DNA from: Spirosoma luteum DSM 19990
GTDB taxonomy: Bacteria > Bacteroidota > Bacteroidia > Cytophagales > Spirosomataceae
Assembly: GCF_000374065.1 (NCBI RefSeq)
Contig: NZ_KB893246.1
Location: 434,001 to 498,000, forward strand
Length of the DNA stretch: 64,000 nucleotides
Reading direction: 5' to 3'
Shown here: piece by piece, positions 25,507-34,700 of the stretch
Layout of the letters: each line of letters begins with the position of its first letter
Numbering within the stretch: position 1 is the stretch's first letter
Made by a program: the position numbers and the translations under genes
Notes under the pieces: model-generated
What the model saw: the letters and a program-made list of their open reading frames with translations, nothing else
The model's database searches: none
What the model was told of the DNA's origin: nothing

Positions 25507-26500
25507 GAATCAAATGAAAGAAATCCTCAATCACTTGTTTGAATATAAACACTTAACCAAAGACCAGGCGCGCGAAGTGCTGCTGGGCATTGGGCGGGGA
25601 GAGTACAACCCGGCGCAGATAGCCTCCTTTCTGACCGTTTATATGATGCGCAGCCTGCGACTCGAAGAACTGGAAGGCTTCCGCGATGCGATGCTTGACC
25701 TTTGTCTGCCCGTTGATTTGGCCGATTATGACCCAATGGACCTATGCGGTACCGGGGGCGATGGAAAAGATACCTTCAATATCTCAACGCTGTCCTCCTT
25801 TGTGGTTGCCGGAGCGGGGCAGCGGGTCGCCAAGCATGGGAACCACGGGGTGTCGTCGCTGGTCGGTTCATCGACGGTTATGGAGTATTTAGGCTATCGA
25901 TTCACTAATGATGTAGGTGAACTAAAGCGTAAGATGGAAACGGCGGGCATTTGTTTCCTGCACGCGCCCCTCTTCCACCCGGCCATGAAAAATGTTGCTC
26001 CCATTCGGAAAGACCTGGGCGTAAAAACTTTTTTCAATGTACTGGGTCCAATGATAAATCCGGCAAGGCCCGCCAAACAGCTCGTTGGGGTGTTCAGCCT
26101 TGAATTGGCGCGATTATATGCGTACCTTTATCAGCAGACAGACAAGCAATTTATGATTCTGCATACCCTGGATGGCTATGACGAAATTTCGCTGACCGGC
26201 GCCTTTAAAGTCATCACTAGTCAAACAGAACAGGTGCTGGAACCGAAGCAATTAGGATTGGACGTGTTAATGCCCGAATCACTGGCAGGGGGGCAAACAC
26301 TGGACGAATCGGCGCAGATATTTATGAATGTGCTGAACGATGAAGCAACCTCATCCCAGAAGCAAGCCGTACTGGCTAATTCAGCTATGGCATTGCTGGC
26401 CGCCGGGAAAGCCAACAGCCGGGATGATGCGGTTGCAATGGCACGGGAATCATTAGATAGTGGTAAGGCGTTGACCTGTTTTAAGAAGTTAATTGCGTAG
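25505..26500 (+). CDS. trpD: Anthranilate phosphoribosyltransferase
   Basis: A 331-residue TrpD that transfers phosphoribose from PRPP to anthranilate. The PRPP loop CGTGGDGKDTFNIST is at 81-95, and KHGNHGVSS, MKNVAPIRKDLGVKTFFN and LGPMINPA follow as expected. It is unfused, unlike E. coli TrpGD. I choose ATG 25505; ATG 25493 (inside the repeat) and ATG 25514 are alternatives. Length is normal. Confidence 0.95.
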   Translation: MNQMKEILNHLFEYKHLTKDQAREVLLGIGRGEYNPAQIASFLTVYMMRSLRLEELEGFRDAMLDLCLPVDLADYDPMDLCGTGGDGKDTFNISTLSSFVVAGAGQRVAKHGNHGVSSLVGSSTVMEYLGYRFTNDVGELKRKMETAGICFLHAPLFHPAMKNVAPIRKDLGVKTFFNVLGPMINPARPAKQLVGVFSLELARLYAYLYQQTDKQFMILHTLDGYDEISLTGAFKVITSQTEQVLEPKQLGLDVLMPESLAGGQTLDESAQIFMNVLNDEATSSQKQAVLANSAMALLAAGKANSRDDAVAMARESLDSGKALTCFKKLIA

Positions 26501-26513
26501 AACCAGCCACTAG

Positions 26514-26595
26514 TTGTCATTTTTAGTCATTTTTTTGTTTTGCGATGAATGACAGTCAATGACCACTACTGACAAGTAATGACAACGAATGACAA
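26514..26595 (+). repeat. Inverted repeat in the trpD-trpC spacer (AATGACAA family)
   Basis: TTGTCATTTTTAGTCATT (26514-26531) pairs with AATGACAACGAATGACAA (26578-26595) at 13 of 18 positions. Further AATGAC units lie between them. The trpC ATG (26589) is the ATG of the last AATGACAA unit, so the start codon is inside the repeat. Confidence 0.7.
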
Positions 26596-27413
26596 TTCTT
26601 GATGAGATTATTGCGCAAAAGCGAATCGAAGTAGCCCAGCGAAGAGAACTAACTCCAGTATCAGAGCTGGAACAAATGCCCAACTTCAAACGGATGTGCC
26701 TGTCGACACGGGATGCCGTTCAGGAATTTCGCTCAACGGGCATCATTGCGGAGTTCAAACGCAAGTCCCCCTCAAAAGGTATTATCAACGCGCAGGCTGA
26801 TGTAACAGAAACCACGCAGGGGTACGTTCGGGCGGGGGCAGCTGTCCTGTCCATACTGACCGATGAGCCCTTTTTTGGTGGAACACCCGCCGACTTACAG
26901 GCTGCGCGGCTGGCAAATCCCGAAACGCCGATTTTGCGCAAAGACTTCGTTATTGACCGCTATCAGCTACTGGAAGCCAAGGCCTGGGGCGCTGATGTTA
27001 TCCTACTGATTGCCGCCTGTCTGACGCCGGAAGAAGTAAACGAGCTTAGCATGCAGGCCCACGACCTGAGTATGCAAGTGTTACTTGAAGTGCATGACGA
27101 AGATGAACTGAACCGCTGTCTTACGCACAATGTTGATCTGGTAGGCGTTAATAATCGTAACCTGAAGACGTTCAAAACCGACATCGAAACGTCGCTTCGG
27201 CTAATTGAGCAGATTCCAGACACGTTTGCTAAAATTACCGAAAGTGGTTTGACCGATGCGGCCACCATGATAACTCTATTCAAAGCTGGTTTCGACGGAT
27301 TTCTCATCGGCGAAGCGTTCATGAAAACGGCTGACCCAGCCGCAGCGCTGCAAGCATTAGTAACAGACTTTCAATCACGAATGCCCACCTTCATCAACTC
27401 GTTTAGCTCATGA
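26589..27413 (+). CDS. trpC: Indole-3-glycerol-phosphate synthase
   Basis: A 274-residue TIM-barrel enzyme that closes the indole ring from CdRP. Family motifs are IIAEFKRKSPSKGII (51-65), ILRKDFVID, VGVNNRNLKTF, ITESGLTD and GFLIGEAFMK. It is unfused to trpF, but the two genes overlap by four bases (ATGA at 27410-27413), implying translational coupling. The start codon lies inside the preceding repeat. Confidence 0.96.
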   Translation: MTILDEIIAQKRIEVAQRRELTPVSELEQMPNFKRMCLSTRDAVQEFRSTGIIAEFKRKSPSKGIINAQADVTETTQGYVRAGAAVLSILTDEPFFGGTPADLQAARLANPETPILRKDFVIDRYQLLEAKAWGADVILLIAACLTPEEVNELSMQAHDLSMQVLLEVHDEDELNRCLTHNVDLVGVNNRNLKTFKTDIETSLRLIEQIPDTFAKITESGLTDAATMITLFKAGFDGFLIGEAFMKTADPAAALQALVTDFQSRMPTFINSFSS

Positions 27414-28051
27414 AAATAAAAGTGTGCGGTCTACGCGACGCCGAGAACCTAAAAGAGATTGCGGCTTTACAGCCCGATTTTATTGGCTTCATCTTCTATG
27501 ACCAGTCCCCTCGTTTCGTTGGCGATGATTTGGACGAAGCGGTAGTGAAGGCACTCCCTAAGTCGATTCGAAAAGTAGGTGTATTTGTGAACGCCAGCCC
27601 GGAATTCATTTTGAGAAGCGTGAAGAAATACGATTTTCAGTACGTGCAGCTTCACGGTGCCGAAACACCTGATTATTGCCGTAGCCTGAGGAACCGGGGT
27701 ATCAACATCATCAAGGCCTTCCGGGTAAATGAGTCGTTCAACTTCTCAATGCTAAATAACTACAAGGCTCAGTGCGACTTTTTCCTGTTCGACGCAAAAG
27801 GAGAACAGCCCGGTGGAAACGGCATAACGTTCGACTGGCAAATCATGAGCCGTTACGATAACGAAAAACCATTTTTCATCAGCGGTGGTATTGGTCTGGA
27901 CAATCTCGACGAACTGGTTGCCCTCAAGGGCATCAGGCCCTATGGGGTTGATATAAACAGCCAGGTTGAAATTGAACCCGGCGTGAAAGATGTAGCGAAA
28001 GTAAAGGAACTGATAGACCGGCTTCGGCCTATTGAGGAAGAAGCACTGTAA
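27410..28051 (+). CDS. trpF: Phosphoribosylanthranilate isomerase
   Basis: A 213-residue TIM-barrel isomerase converting PRA to CdRP. It starts MKIKVCGLRD with the catalytic Cys6. VQLHGAETPDYC and FLFDAKGEQPGGNG (with the catalytic Asp) are present, as is the phosphate-binding FISGGIGLDN. It overlaps trpC by four bases. The trpF-trpB spacer (74 bases) shows no repeat. Confidence 0.95.
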   Translation: MKIKVCGLRDAENLKEIAALQPDFIGFIFYDQSPRFVGDDLDEAVVKALPKSIRKVGVFVNASPEFILRSVKKYDFQYVQLHGAETPDYCRSLRNRGINIIKAFRVNESFNFSMLNNYKAQCDFFLFDAKGEQPGGNGITFDWQIMSRYDNEKPFFISGGIGLDNLDELVALKGIRPYGVDINSQVEIEPGVKDVAKVKELIDRLRPIEEEAL

Positions 28052-28125
28052 TGGGATTAGCGCACGAAAAGGCCTGCGGCTATTATCTTTTGTCAGGATT
28101 ACGCTTAGATTAAGTACTCATTCGT

Positions 28126-29325
28126 ATGCAAACCACAATAGAACCACAAACCTCTTTTGAGGTAACGAATAAAGGATTTTATGGGCATTTTGGCGGGGCT
28201 TTCATCCCCGAAATGCTCTACCCGAATGTAGAAGAACTTCGGCAGAATTATCTCGACATAATAGCGGATCCCGCTTTCCAGGCCGAGTTCTGGCAACTAC
28301 TGGAAGATTACGTTGGCCGGCCAACACCGTTGTTTCTGGCTAAGCGGTTATCGGCGCAGATTGGCGCAACCATCTACCTGAAACGGGAAGACCTGTGTCA
28401 TACCGGAGCGCATAAAATCAATAATACGATTGGTCAGATTCTGGTTGCACAACGGCTCGGCAAGAGACGTATCGTTGCCGAAACGGGGGCTGGTCAACAC
28501 GGGGTCGCAACAGCAACAGTTTGCGCATTGATGGGTCTGGAATGTATTGTTTATATGGGCAGTATCGATATGGAGCGGCAGCAACCCAACGTCGACCGGA
28601 TGCGAATGCTTGGTGCCACGGTTGTGCCAGCCAAGTCGGGTAGCCAAACTCTTAAAGATGCTACCAATGAAGCCATGCGCCACTGGATTAATAATCCCGT
28701 TGATACGCACTACATTATCGGTTCTGTAGTAGGCCCTCACCCCTACCCGGACATGGTTGCCCGGTTTCAGTCCGTCATTTCGGAAGAGATAAAAAAGCAG
28801 CTTTTTGCTAAAGTTGGCCGTGAAACGCCCGACTATGTGGTGGCTTGTGTGGGTGGAGGTAGCAATGCCGCGGGGGCTTTTTTCCATTACCTGAACGAGC
28901 CCTCCGTACGTCTGGTAGCTGTTGAGGCAGCCGGAAAAGGCGTTTCTTCAGGGCATTCGGCAGCTACCACGGCACTTGGCAAGCCGGGTGTTCTTCACGG
29001 AAGTCGGACGATATTGATGCAAACTGAGGATGGGCAGGTAACAGAACCATACTCCATCTCTGCTGGTCTGGATTATCCGGGCATCGGTCCCCTACACGCG
29101 CACCTGTTCGAGTCGGGCCGGGGAGATTTCTACGCTATCACCGATGACGAGGCTTTGCAGGCTGGTTTTGAACTTAGCAAACTCGAAGGCATCATTCCCG
29201 CCCTGGAGACAGCGCACGCGCTGGCCGCTTTGCCAAAAATGAATCTTCAGCCCAGCGATGTGGTGGTGGTTTGCCTATCGGGGCGGGGAGATAAAGACCT
29301 GAATACCTACTCAAAGCATTTATAG
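28126..29325 (+). CDS. trpB: Tryptophan synthase beta chain
   Basis: A 399-residue PLP enzyme that joins indole and serine. The PLP lysine is Lys97 in [13 protein letters not shown]. The phosphate loop [10 protein letters not shown] and the [13 protein letters not shown] segment are intact. Length is typical of TrpB1. It pairs with TrpA, encoded after a 109-base spacer that contains an inverted repeat. Confidence 0.97.
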   Translation: MQTTIEPQTSFEVTNKGFYGHFGGAFIPEMLYPNVEELRQNYLDIIADPAFQAEFWQLLEDYVGRPTPLFLAKRLSAQIGATIYLKREDLCHTGAHKINNTIGQILVAQRLGKRRIVAETGAGQHGVATATVCALMGLECIVYMGSIDMERQQPNVDRMRMLGATVVPAKSGSQTLKDATNEAMRHWINNPVDTHYIIGSVVGPHPYPDMVARFQSVISEEIKKQLFAKVGRETPDYVVACVGGGSNAAGAFFHYLNEPSVRLVAVEAAGKGVSSGHSAATTALGKPGVLHGSRTILMQTEDGQVTEPYSISAGLDYPGIGPLHAHLFESGRGDFYAITDDEALQAGFELSKLEGIIPALETAHALAALPKMNLQPSDVVVVCLSGRGDKDLNTYSKHL

Positions 29326-29345
29326 TCATTATATCTATGGGTATT

Positions 29346-29403
29346 AGTCGTCATTCATTGTCATCGTGGTCAGTTACTGATTGGCCATGAATGACAATCG
29401 ACT
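29346..29403 (+). repeat. Inverted repeat in the trpB-trpA spacer (AATGACAA family)
   Basis: AGTCGTCATTCAT (29346-29358) pairs with ATGAATGACAATCGACT (29387-29403) as AGTCG/CGACT plus TCATTCAT/ATGAATGA, with a CAAT bulge. The centre TCAGT-T-ACTGA (29370-29380) is itself a short palindrome on the same axis. It ends 31 bases before the trpA ATG. Confidence 0.65.
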
Positions 29404-29434
29404 GATAACCAAAAATGACAACCAAAAAATACTA

Positions 29435-30226
29435 ATGACCTTATCAACTACCCAAAACCGCATTTCAGACCTATTTTCACAAAAGAGTGAACGGTTGCTG
29501 AGCGTTTATTTCACGGCGGGGTTCCCTAACCTCAACGATACATTGACGATTCTGCGGAGTTTGCAGGCGGCTAATGTTGATTTTGTGGAAATCGGAATGC
29601 CTTACTCCGACCCCGTCGCTGATGGCGAAACGGTTCAGCAAAGCAATGGCCGGGCATTGGACAATGGTATGTCACTCAAAACACTCTTTGCCCAACTGCA
29701 AGGTTGCCGTAGAGACATAATCATGCCGATTTTGCTGATGGGTTATATCAATCCAGTGTTGCAATTCGGGGTGGAAAACTTCTGCCAAAAATGCCAGGAG
29801 GTGGGCGTGGACGGGGTTATTTTGCCCGACCTGCCGCTGGATTTGTACTTGGCGGACTACGCAACAACCTTTCGCGAGTATGGCATTCTAAACGTCAGCA
29901 TGATTAGCCCGCAAACCTCGGAAAGTCGCATCCGATACATTGACGAAGAATCAAACGGGTTTATTTATATGGTATCGTCGGCGAGCATTACAGGGTCTGT
30001 GAAAGGCACGAGTGACTCTATGCGGCAGTATTTTGACCGTATTAAGGCCATGAACCTGCGTAATCCATACCTGATTGGGTTCGGCATCAATAACCACGAA
30101 ACCTTCGATACAGCTAGTCAATATGCCAACGGAGCTTTTGTAGGTAGCGCGTTTATCCGGCATTTAGCCCAAAACGGCACCTCGGAAGAGGGGATTAAGG
30201 AGTTTGTGCAGACGATTCGGGCCTAG
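29435..30226 (+). CDS. trpA: Tryptophan synthase alpha chain
   Basis: A 263-residue TIM-barrel enzyme that releases indole from indole-3-glycerol phosphate. Catalytic Glu52 and Asp63 are in VEIGMPYSDPVADG. GVDGVILPDLPL and SSASITGSVKG (phosphate loop) are present. I start at 29435 (MTLSTTQNRISDLF); the 18 upstream in-frame codons read from the repeat-rich spacer. It is followed by hisIE after only 17 bases. Confidence 0.96.
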   Translation: MTLSTTQNRISDLFSQKSERLLSVYFTAGFPNLNDTLTILRSLQAANVDFVEIGMPYSDPVADGETVQQSNGRALDNGMSLKTLFAQLQGCRRDIIMPILLMGYINPVLQFGVENFCQKCQEVGVDGVILPDLPLDLYLADYATTFREYGILNVSMISPQTSESRIRYIDEESNGFIYMVSSASITGSVKGTSDSMRQYFDRIKAMNLRNPYLIGFGINNHETFDTASQYANGAFVGSAFIRHLAQNGTSEEGIKEFVQTIRA

Positions 30227-30243
30227 CGGCTTACCTTTACGTC

Positions 30244-30852
30244 ATGAATTCCGATATTAACTTTGACAAATCACCCGACGGTCTGCTGCCAGCCGTTATT
30301 CAGGACGCGGAAACGGGCAAGGTGCTGATGCTCGGTTATATGAACCGCGAAGCACATGAAAAAACCCTCGCCGAAAACATTGTAACATTCTTTAGCCGGA
30401 GCAAACAACGGCTCTGGACAAAGGGGGAAACCTCCGGCAACTTTTTGCATGTGCGGGAAATACTGGTGGATTGCGACGGCGATACGCTGTTGATCAAAGC
30501 TGCTCCTGTCGGGCCAGTTTGCCATACCGGGGCCGATACGTGTTTTCAGGAAGTGAATCAGGGAAAGGGCCAATTCTTAAATTATTTACAGAGTATTATC
30601 CAGGATCGGAAAGTAAATCCGGCCGAAGAGTCTTACACGACCACTCTGTTCAATAGGGGTGTCAATAAGATTGCGCAGAAGGTGGGCGAGGAGGCCGTTG
30701 AATTGGTAATTGAAGCAAAGGACAACAACGACGACTTATTTAGAGGAGAAGCGGCCGATTTACTCTTTCATTTTCTGGTGTTGCTGGAGCATAAGAATAT
30801 GAATTTAGACGACATAGTGGGGGTATTGCAGCGTCGGCATATTAAACAATAG
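30244..30852 (+). CDS. hisIE: Bifunctional phosphoribosyl-AMP cyclohydrolase / phosphoribosyl-ATP pyrophosphatase
   Basis: A 202-residue HisI-HisE fusion for steps two and three of histidine synthesis. The HisI half has TFFSRSKQRLWTKGETSGN, DCDGDTLL and GPVCHTGADTCF. The HisE half (from about 105) has YTTTLFNRGVNKIAQKVGEE and EAADLLFHFLVLLEH. It is the only his gene in the window and sits 17 bases after trpA, so it probably shares the trp transcript. TACCTTTA just before the ATG resembles a weak -7 box. Confidence 0.95.
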   Translation: MNSDINFDKSPDGLLPAVIQDAETGKVLMLGYMNREAHEKTLAENIVTFFSRSKQRLWTKGETSGNFLHVREILVDCDGDTLLIKAAPVGPVCHTGADTCFQEVNQGKGQFLNYLQSIIQDRKVNPAEESYTTTLFNRGVNKIAQKVGEEAVELVIEAKDNNDDLFRGEAADLLFHFLVLLEHKNMNLDDIVGVLQRRHIKQ

Positions 30853-30939
30853 GTTCCGATTTGCAGTTTGTCTTTTCGATAACGGCAGGTGCCTCGGTGG
30901 TGCCTGTGAGTCGTTTCTCACCAAACTCTGACAAATTCA

Positions 30940-31275
30940 ATGGGCCTTATTATTCGAATTCTCATTAGTGCCGTAGCAGTGTGGGTTGCCTGCTACTTTA
31001 TTCCAGGTGTATCCGCAACCGGCGGAGTAGGAACTTACCTCATTGTAGCTATTGTACTGGGTTTCCTGAATGCATTTATTAAACCCATACTAACTATCCT
31101 GACTATTCCCATCACGATTATAACTCTTGGCCTTTTCCTTTTGGTTATCAACGTGTTAATGGTTTATTTAACCGCCTACTTAATCCCCGACTTTCACGTC
31201 AGCAACTTTATAGCTGCCCTGTTATTCAGCATCGTGGTATCCATCGTGACTGCCCTGATTGACGCGATAGTGTAA
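30940..31275 (+). CDS. Phage-holin-4/YvlD-family membrane protein
   Basis: A 111-residue protein made of four hydrophobic helices with short loops. The segments IVAIVLGFLNAFIKPIL and ITIITLGLFLLVINVLM are typical of the phage_holin_4_2 (YvlD) family. Despite the name these are common chromosomal inner-membrane proteins, and no phage genes are nearby. Function is unknown; relatives in Firmicutes are linked to envelope stress. It is followed by an intrinsic terminator. Confidence 0.85.
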   Translation: MGLIIRILISAVAVWVACYFIPGVSATGGVGTYLIVAIVLGFLNAFIKPILTILTIPITIITLGLFLLVINVLMVYLTAYLIPDFHVSNFIAALLFSIVVSIVTALIDAIV

Positions 31276-31300
31276 GCAGAACAACACAATTCACGATCAA

Positions 31301-31333
31301 TACCCTGACTACGCATAGCCAGGGTATTTTTTT
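31301..31333 (+). terminator. Intrinsic terminator after the holin-family gene
   Basis: TACCCTG (31301-31307) pairs with CAGGGTA (31320-31326), with CTA/TAG inside, followed by seven Ts. Confidence 0.85.
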
Positions 31334-31413
31334 GCCCGTTAAAAACCTATTTTCATCTTTTTTAGAGACATTGGCGATACCAAACAAATCAGGAATAAAA
31401 CCTCACAATAAGC

Positions 31414-31788
31414 ATGACTTTCATCCAGACCCCAGATGCTCCCGCGCCGGGAGGCCACTATTCGCAGGCTGTCGTCCATAACGGACTGGTATTCCTGTCG
31501 GGAATTTTGCCTATCACCCCAACCGGAGAAAAACTTTCACAAGCTACCATATCAGATCAATCCAGGCAGGTTCTGGCTAACCTCGATGCCATTCTGCGAG
31601 CAGCCGGATGCACCCGTGAAAGCGTACTTAAAACGACTATTTACATTGCCGACATTGACGCATGGGGCGCAGTGAATCAATTGTATGCCCAGTTTTTTGG
31701 CGAACACCGCCCAGCCCGCTCGGTTGTTCCCTGCTCTCCGCTGCATTATGGTTTTGGTATCGAACTGGAAGCCATAGCTGCGCTCTAG
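31414..31788 (+). CDS. RidA-family enamine/imine deaminase
   Basis: A 124-residue protein of the RidA/YjgF family, which hydrolyses reactive enamines formed by PLP enzymes. Family segments: GGHYSQAVVHNGLVFLSG near the start, LDAILRAAGCTRESVLKTTIY, and ARSVVPCSPLHYGFGIELEAIA at the end, with the conserved substrate-binding Arg in PARS. The proximity of PLP-using TrpB may be coincidental. It ends 11 bases from the convergent alpha-2-macroglobulin gene. Confidence 0.88.
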   Translation: MTFIQTPDAPAPGGHYSQAVVHNGLVFLSGILPITPTGEKLSQATISDQSRQVLANLDAILRAAGCTRESVLKTTIYIADIDAWGAVNQLYAQFFGEHRPARSVVPCSPLHYGFGIELEAIAAL

Positions 31789-31799
31789 TTCTTCCACAC

Positions 31800-34700
31800 T
31801 TACTTTTGCCCAACACTCACTCGCTCTCCCGCCGAATGAGCTGAAAATTCCGGGGCATAAAAACACTGTACGGTAGCCACACCCGCCGAAAAATCGCCGG
31901 TTTGGGCAACGCGCAGGTCATATTCGAAAATGTGCGTACCCACGGGCACATAGTTCATAAAGAAATCCGTGCTGGCATCTCGGGGGGATTCGTAATACCC
32001 TAAACCGTTCTGGTATTTGTAGCCCGACAAAGCCGCTATTGGCTCGAAACCTGATGCCCGGCTGTCTTTCAGGTGAACATATTCCATCAGACGATCCGTT
32101 TTGAGGATCAGGCGGACTTTGATGAGGTCTCCGGGTTTTAGGGGCGTTTTTTCAGTAACGGGTGTACTGATTGGCCCACTGGGTGAATCGTGCTGCACAT
32201 ACAGGTTTTTTTGCACCGACAACCCCGCGCTGCCAGGCATTACTTTGTCTAGTGGCTCAAAATGCTGCCAGTACAATGCGCCCCAGGCCGGACCATCATT
32301 CTTTTTCGTGATGCTGATATTACCCATCTCTGGCTTGATTTCAGCAGCCGTGTAGGTTACTTTCTCGTAACCCGTAATAGCATCGGCTTTCGTAACCCGA
32401 CTCTCGATGGACTGGCCACCCAGACTAACCTGCGTGGTTACGCCCGTACTGAGCCAACTGCTACCCCGTAACAGCAGGGCATAAACGGCCTCAGTAGTGG
32501 CTTTGGTGGATGACCACGACTGGGTTTGTTTCTGACGCAGCAACCAGCGTTTCATATCGTCGACTTCCGCCAACACTGGATTGATTTCACCGAAGGCTTC
32601 GATCAGATACGACTGGGTTTCGATGGGCGTTTGATACCACTGCAAACCGCTCACGTTATCTGGCCAGAACATACCCAACTCGTCTGATTTCGTTGACCGC
32701 TCCCGCATCGAATTGATAATCCCATTGGCGATTTTAGTATCACCAAAACGATTGAGCGCCATTGCCGCTAATGCCTGCCCCTGCAATGATTGCTTCGTCC
32801 AATCGGCGGCTATCTGACTTTTCACGAAAGAGAGAAGCGCTTTATCGACCGGTTTGTCCAGATAGAAGCTGCGGGCGTAGAGGTACTGCGTCGCGGAGAA
32901 GTACCACGACCCAACGACTTTACCCTTCTTTTGGGCATCAGCCTTTTTCTGGTCATCCATCCACCGCTTCATTTCGGCATCAGCGTAACGAATAGCGTTG
33001 GTTTGCATCGCGGCCAGTTTTAGCTGTAAATCATCCGGGAACTGAACCGCACCGGCAGACCGGCCCAGTTTGGCCAGATGTCCAAATCCACTCAGGATAT
33101 GGAGCGTCATGGATAAATCCGGCGGCATACCACCAAACCAGCGGAAACCACCTTCTGGCGTTTGCAACTGTTGCAGTTTCTCGAATGCCAGCCGCTGTTC
33201 ACTCGCCATGCGATTAGCATCCAACAGTTGACCTAGTTTGGCCTGACGCTCGGTTTCGGATCGGGCGCTGGCCAGCCAGGGCGAGTTTTCGAGGGTAACG
33301 GCTTTTAGTTCTTCATTTGTTTCAAGTGGCGACTTTGGTGGATTTTTCTGCCAGGTATCAATCACTTGCCGGAATTCGGGTCTACTGTTTACGATATGAG
33401 CCGCCAGGCTATTGGCGTATAGCCGACTGAACAACTGCTCGGCGCATTCGTACCGGTATTCCATCAGGTACGGCAATGACTGGAGTGCGTACCAGGCAGG
33501 GTTGCCCGTTACCTCCACCGTTAGCCGTTCGTGCTGGGCGGGTATTTCCGGATTTAACCCGGTCAGTTCCTTTAGGGTAAACGACTTTGTTGCCGGGCCA
33601 TTTATCCAGAATGGTTTGGTATCCGTAACCAGCATTCGGTTTGGCAAGATAGGTACGGTGAACTCTTCGCCATCCGTAAACGAACCTGATTTCGCCGTAA
33701 AGCGACAGGTTACCGCATCCAGCCCCGCCGGGATAACCAGCGTCCAACCCACGGCCTGTCCCTGACCAGCCGCAACGGTAGCGGTCGTTTGCAGACTGCT
33801 TTTTACCAGTTTTTGGTCAATGGGTTCACCTGTCAAAGCATTCATCAAGCCAAGGCTTGCCGTTACATCCAGCGTTTTATCACTCAGGTTATTGACGCCG
33901 GCCTGAATGCGGATGGTGTCACCCTCTCGCAGGAAACGGGGGGCGTTGGCCGTGATCATCAGTTCCTTTTGCGTAATAATTTCCCGTTCCAGTGTACCCG
34001 TTTTTAGGTCTTTGGTGTGAGCGAAGGCCAGCAACCGCCAGCGCGTGAGTGCTTCCGGCATCGTAAATTTCAACACGGTCCTACCCTGCTCATCAGTCTT
34101 TAGATTCGGCAGAAAAAAAGCTGTTTCGTTAAAGTTCCGGCGCGGATTGACAACAGGAGATTGGGCCGATTTAGGTTGCACAGGTTCAGCGGCTATAGCT
34201 GGGGCCAGTTCTACGACTTCCATTGCATTCGCTCTGTCTTGCATTGGAGCCGCCATAGCTATTGCACCCTTTGCCATTCGAAGGTTAGGAGCACCACCAC
34301 TACCAGAAATTTCCCGACCGAACACTTTCGCCCTTTTATCTCCGTAGTTGGCCAATAACTTATCATATTGCCGAACCGGCACGGCAGGTTCAGGACGGTA
34401 GTAATAGAACAAAGGATTGGTACCCTGCACACCGAAACTAGCAGAACGCCAGTCGTAGAAAATAGGCATGTAGGGTTGATAAATAGACGTGGGCCAGTTT
34501 AGGGGGACGAACGTATCCAGGGACGCATCGTATAGCGTCGCAACCAGCTCGGCGGGTGTTTTATCCAGCCCCTTTATGAGCAATGTCCATTCCTCACGCT
34601 CACCGGGCTTAAGTTTGTCGCGGAACGTCTGGGTTTCTATACTCAGTTGTTTATTGGTAAACGGCACGGTTATCGTCTGCGATTTCTGGTATAGCCGCCC

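Noticed and set aside
30940-31275. Holin-family protein as a sign of a prophage
   Set aside because: No integrase, structural or lysis genes are nearby. This family is common as an ordinary membrane protein.
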